Source: Paraburkholderia translucens
GTDB lineage: Bacteria; Pseudomonadota; Gammaproteobacteria; Burkholderiales; Burkholderiaceae
Reading direction: 5' to 3'
Assembly (NCBI RefSeq): GCF_020881035.1
Contig: NZ_JAJITC010000020.1
Location: 27,041 to 91,040 of the forward strand
DNA length: 64,000 nucleotides
Part shown: positions 62,338-64,000 of the stretch, piece after piece
Layout: each line of letters begins with the position of its first letter
How positions within the stretch are numbered: the stretch's first letter is position 1
Program-made: the position numbers and the translations under genes
Notes under the pieces: generated by a model
Told to the model about the DNA's origin: nothing
Database searches by the model: none
The model's input: only the letters and a program-made list of their open reading frames with translations

Positions 62338-63599
62338 CTTTGCATCCGTTGTTTCGGCTCGCCATCGCGGCGAGCGTTCTGAGCTGCGGCGCGCTCGCGC
62401 ACGCAACCACCACCACCGTGCCTGGCGGCCGCTATGGCGACGTTCGCGTCACACAACCCGAGGGGCCGCTGCGCGGCTTCGTCGTGCTGTACTCGCAGGC
62501 GAGCGGCTGGAGTGCGGCCGATCAGCAGAGCGCCGACGCGCTCGCGAAAGCGGGCGCGCTGACCGTGGGCGTCGACACCGCACGCTACGCAGCCAACCTC
62601 GCGGCCAAAAAGGAAACCTGCCACAAGCTGGTGGGCGATGCCGAAGCGCTGAGCCATCAGCTCGAACGGCAATCACAGTCGAGCAACTATTTCGCGCCGA
62701 TCGTCGCGGGTACGGGGCAGGGCGCGACGCTCGCGATGCACGTACTCGAGCAGGCGCCGTCCAATACGGTTGCAGGCGCGGTGTCAGTCGATGCCGAGCC
62801 CACGCTCGACGCGCGCTTTGAACCGTGTCCGCCCGATCCGACCGTGATCCGCGACAAGGTGCCCGGCTTCGTCGAAAAGGCCAGCACGGGCAATGCCGAT
62901 CGCGCGCGTCTCGTCGCGTTGCTGACGCCGCATCTGCAGCCGGTATCGACGAGCGACGACGACGTGTCCGATTTGCCGCTGATCGAGCTGCCGGCTGAGC
63001 ATCCGAACGGCCTGATGGCGATCGTGATTTCCGGTGACGGCGGCTGGCGCGATCTCGACAAGACGATCGCGCTGGCGCTGCAGAAAGACGGCGTGTCGGT
63101 GGTCGGCTGGGATAGCCTGCGGTATTTCTGGAGCGAGAAGCCGCCCGCGCAAACGAGCCGCGATCTCGCACGCGTGATGCAAACCTACGGTGCGCGCTGG
63201 CACGCGCAGCACATCGCGCTGATCGGCTATTCGTTCGGCGCCGACGTGATGCCTTTCGCGTACAACCGTCTGCCGCAGGCTCAGCGCGATAAGGTGTCGC
63301 TGATTTCGCTGCTCGGCTTCGCGCCCGACGCCGATTTCCAGATCCGCGTGGGCGGCTGGCTCGGCATGCCCGCGAGCGACAAGGCGCTGAACGTGCGGCC
63401 CGAGTTGACGCATGTGCCGCTGTCGATCGTCCAATGTTTCTATGGCGCGAGCGAAACCGACACGCTGTGCCCGGCGCTGGAGAGGACCGGTGTCGAAGTG
63501 ATCCGCACTTCCGGCGATCATCATTTTGGCCGCGATTACAACGCGCTGGAGCAGCGCATTCTGGCGGCGTTCAGGAAGCAGAGCGGCGTGCGCGATTGA
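62334..63599 (+). CDS. acvB: AcvB/VirJ family protein (probable aminoacyl-phosphatidylglycerol hydrolase)
   Basis: This 421-residue periplasmic protein (signal peptide MTLHPLFRLAIAASVLSCGA, then LAHA) has two alpha/beta hydrolase-like halves. The C-terminal half has the nucleophile motif GYSFGADV (Ser300) and a His in SGDHHFG. The N-terminal half has GTGQGAT in the equivalent place, without Ser. In rhizobia and Agrobacterium, AcvB removes lysine from lysyl-phosphatidylglycerol and is encoded next to LpiA (MprF). The ATGA overlap with mprF and the same pairing here support the assignment. Confidence 0.88.
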   Translation: MTLHPLFRLAIAASVLSCGALAHATTTTVPGGRYGDVRVTQPEGPLRGFVVLYSQASGWSAADQQSADALAKAGALTVGVDTARYAANLAAKKETCHKLVGDAEALSHQLERQSQSSNYFAPIVAGTGQGATLAMHVLEQAPSNTVAGAVSVDAEPTLDARFEPCPPDPTVIRDKVPGFVEKASTGNADRARLVALLTPHLQPVSTSDDDVSDLPLIELPAEHPNGLMAIVISGDGGWRDLDKTIALALQKDGVSVVGWDSLRYFWSEKPPAQTSRDLARVMQTYGARWHAQHIALIGYSFGADVMPFAYNRLPQAQRDKVSLISLLGFAPDADFQIRVGGWLGMPASDKALNVRPELTHVPLSIVQCFYGASETDTLCPALERTGVEVIRTSGDHHFGRDYNALEQRILAAFRKQSGVRD

Positions 63600-63621
63600 T
63601 CGCGGCGTTGGTCGTAGCCGC

Positions 63622-63652
63622 GGGCGCGCTTGCTTGCGCGCCCCGTAATTTT
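63622..63652 (+). terminator. Terminator of the mprF-acvB operon
   Basis: GGGCGCGC (63622-63629) and GCGCGCCC (63636-63643) form an 8-bp stem with a TTGCTT loop, followed by CGTAATTTT. It lies 23 bases after the acvB stop. Confidence 0.6.
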
Positions 63653-63941
63653 CCGGGCCATTGCGGCCGAAGTGTTGCAATTGATTCGCTGCGTGGCGAT
63701 AACCGCGCTAAGAGAGATTGACTGGTGTGGATCCGCGGATTGACAAAGCCAGTCAACTCGACGAAGATCGCCGGCATGAACTGCCTCGACATCCGTATTG
63801 CGCTGATTATTAGCATCATTCATCGAATGGTGGGTTAGCGCGCGTCGACTTGCAGTGACACATAACCCGCCAAACGAGCAAGCCCATCGCCTAATCTGTT
63901 GACGATTTGGTTTGGGTAGACTGACGCCGGCGTTGTTTCGA

Positions 63942-63975
63942 AGCCCCTTTGAACTTGGTTCTTAGGGGCTTTTTC
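63942..63975 (+). terminator. Second terminator near the window end
   Basis: AGCCCCT (63942-63948) pairs with AGGGGCT (63964-63970) and is followed by TTTTTC. It lies 340 bases after acvB, so it probably ends another, unseen short transcript or shields the next gene. Confidence 0.7.
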
Positions 63976-64000
63976 TTGCCTCATGAACACCAAGCAGCTC

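Larger units (their letters stand above)
63600..64000. other. Region after acvB with two terminators and a possible gene start
   Basis: A 401-base stretch. A terminator for the mprF-acvB operon lies at 63622-63652 and a second terminator at 63942-63975. Just after the latter, an ATG at 63983 begins MNTKQL and runs off the window; only six codons are seen and no ribosome site is close, so I do not call a gene. The remainder holds no credible frame. Confidence 0.4.

Noticed and set aside
63983..64000. Start of a new gene (MNTKQL)
   Set aside because: Only six codons are visible, without a convincing ribosome site. It may be a LysR-type start, but the evidence is too little to call.
1..64000. 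tRNA, rRNA, CRISPR, prophage, transposase or integrase genes
   Set aside because: I looked for these on both strands and saw none; gene order and composition look like stable chromosome apart from the small AT-richer patches noted.

Overview
The window is about 65% GC, densely coded and almost free of mobile DNA. Its gene content fits a soil or plant-associated betaproteobacterium of the Burkholderia/Paraburkholderia type: a PtxS-type 2-ketogluconate cluster, a PGDYG-domain protein, a possible DUF3022 protein, the MprF-AcvB pair, many LysR/LacI/TetR regulators and several efflux systems. This is inferred from family content, not from a database search. I see no rRNA, tRNA, CRISPR array, insertion sequence, phage gene or replication origin.

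Layout. 1-4.5 kb, all on the minus strand: a partial Baeyer-Villiger-type flavin monooxygenase, a PspA/IM30 plus TPR membrane-protein unit ending in a strong terminator, and a ribbon-helix-helix-like protein. 5.0-7.5 kb: a class A penicillin-binding protein with its own promoter. 7.6-7.9 kb: a small AT-richer gene remnant. 8.0-14.7 kb: a tripartite RND efflux operon with a divergent TetR regulator. 14.7-21.2 kb: a LysR regulator, small conserved proteins, a C45-like hydrolase, a ClC chloride/proton exchanger and a glutathione transferase. 21.4-23.5 kb: yeiH and a divergent yeiE-like LysR gene, with three palindromes between them. 23.6-29.0 kb: kguE-kguK-kguT-kguD-ptxS for 2-ketogluconate use, preceded by a PtxS-like operator. 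29.1-34.6 kb: an intramembrane protease, small proteins, a Spy-like periplasmic protein, an Lrp regulator, a saccharopine-dehydrogenase-like enzyme, and a CydX-like micropeptide coupled to a P-loop kinase-like protein.

34.8-42.2 kb: the CorA transporter, then a complete ribose operon (rbsB-A-C-R-K) with a recognisable promoter and an operator over the predicted start point. 42.6-45.4 kb: a chemoreceptor with a CheR/CheB tether and a keto-acid hydratase. 46.0-51.1 kb: the conserved stress and stationary-phase trio PrkA (YeaG), YeaH and SpoVR (YcgB). 51.4-59.0 kb: an MHS-family permease, an orphan glycosyltransferase, a ferredoxin-NADP reductase of the TrxR-like type, a double-PAS hybrid histidine kinase and a DHA2-type exporter. 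59.1-63.6 kb: a free-standing 47-residue protein gene with a near-consensus promoter, then mprF and acvB, which make and probably remodel aminoacylated phosphatidylglycerol. The end holds two terminators and possibly the first codons of a new gene.

The points most worth a second look are the cydX-like gene, which has no cydAB nearby and is translationally coupled to an ATPase; the free-standing 47-residue protein; the PrkA/YeaH/SpoVR module with its long AT-rich leader; the palindrome-dense yeiE/yeiH control region; and the kgu operator.
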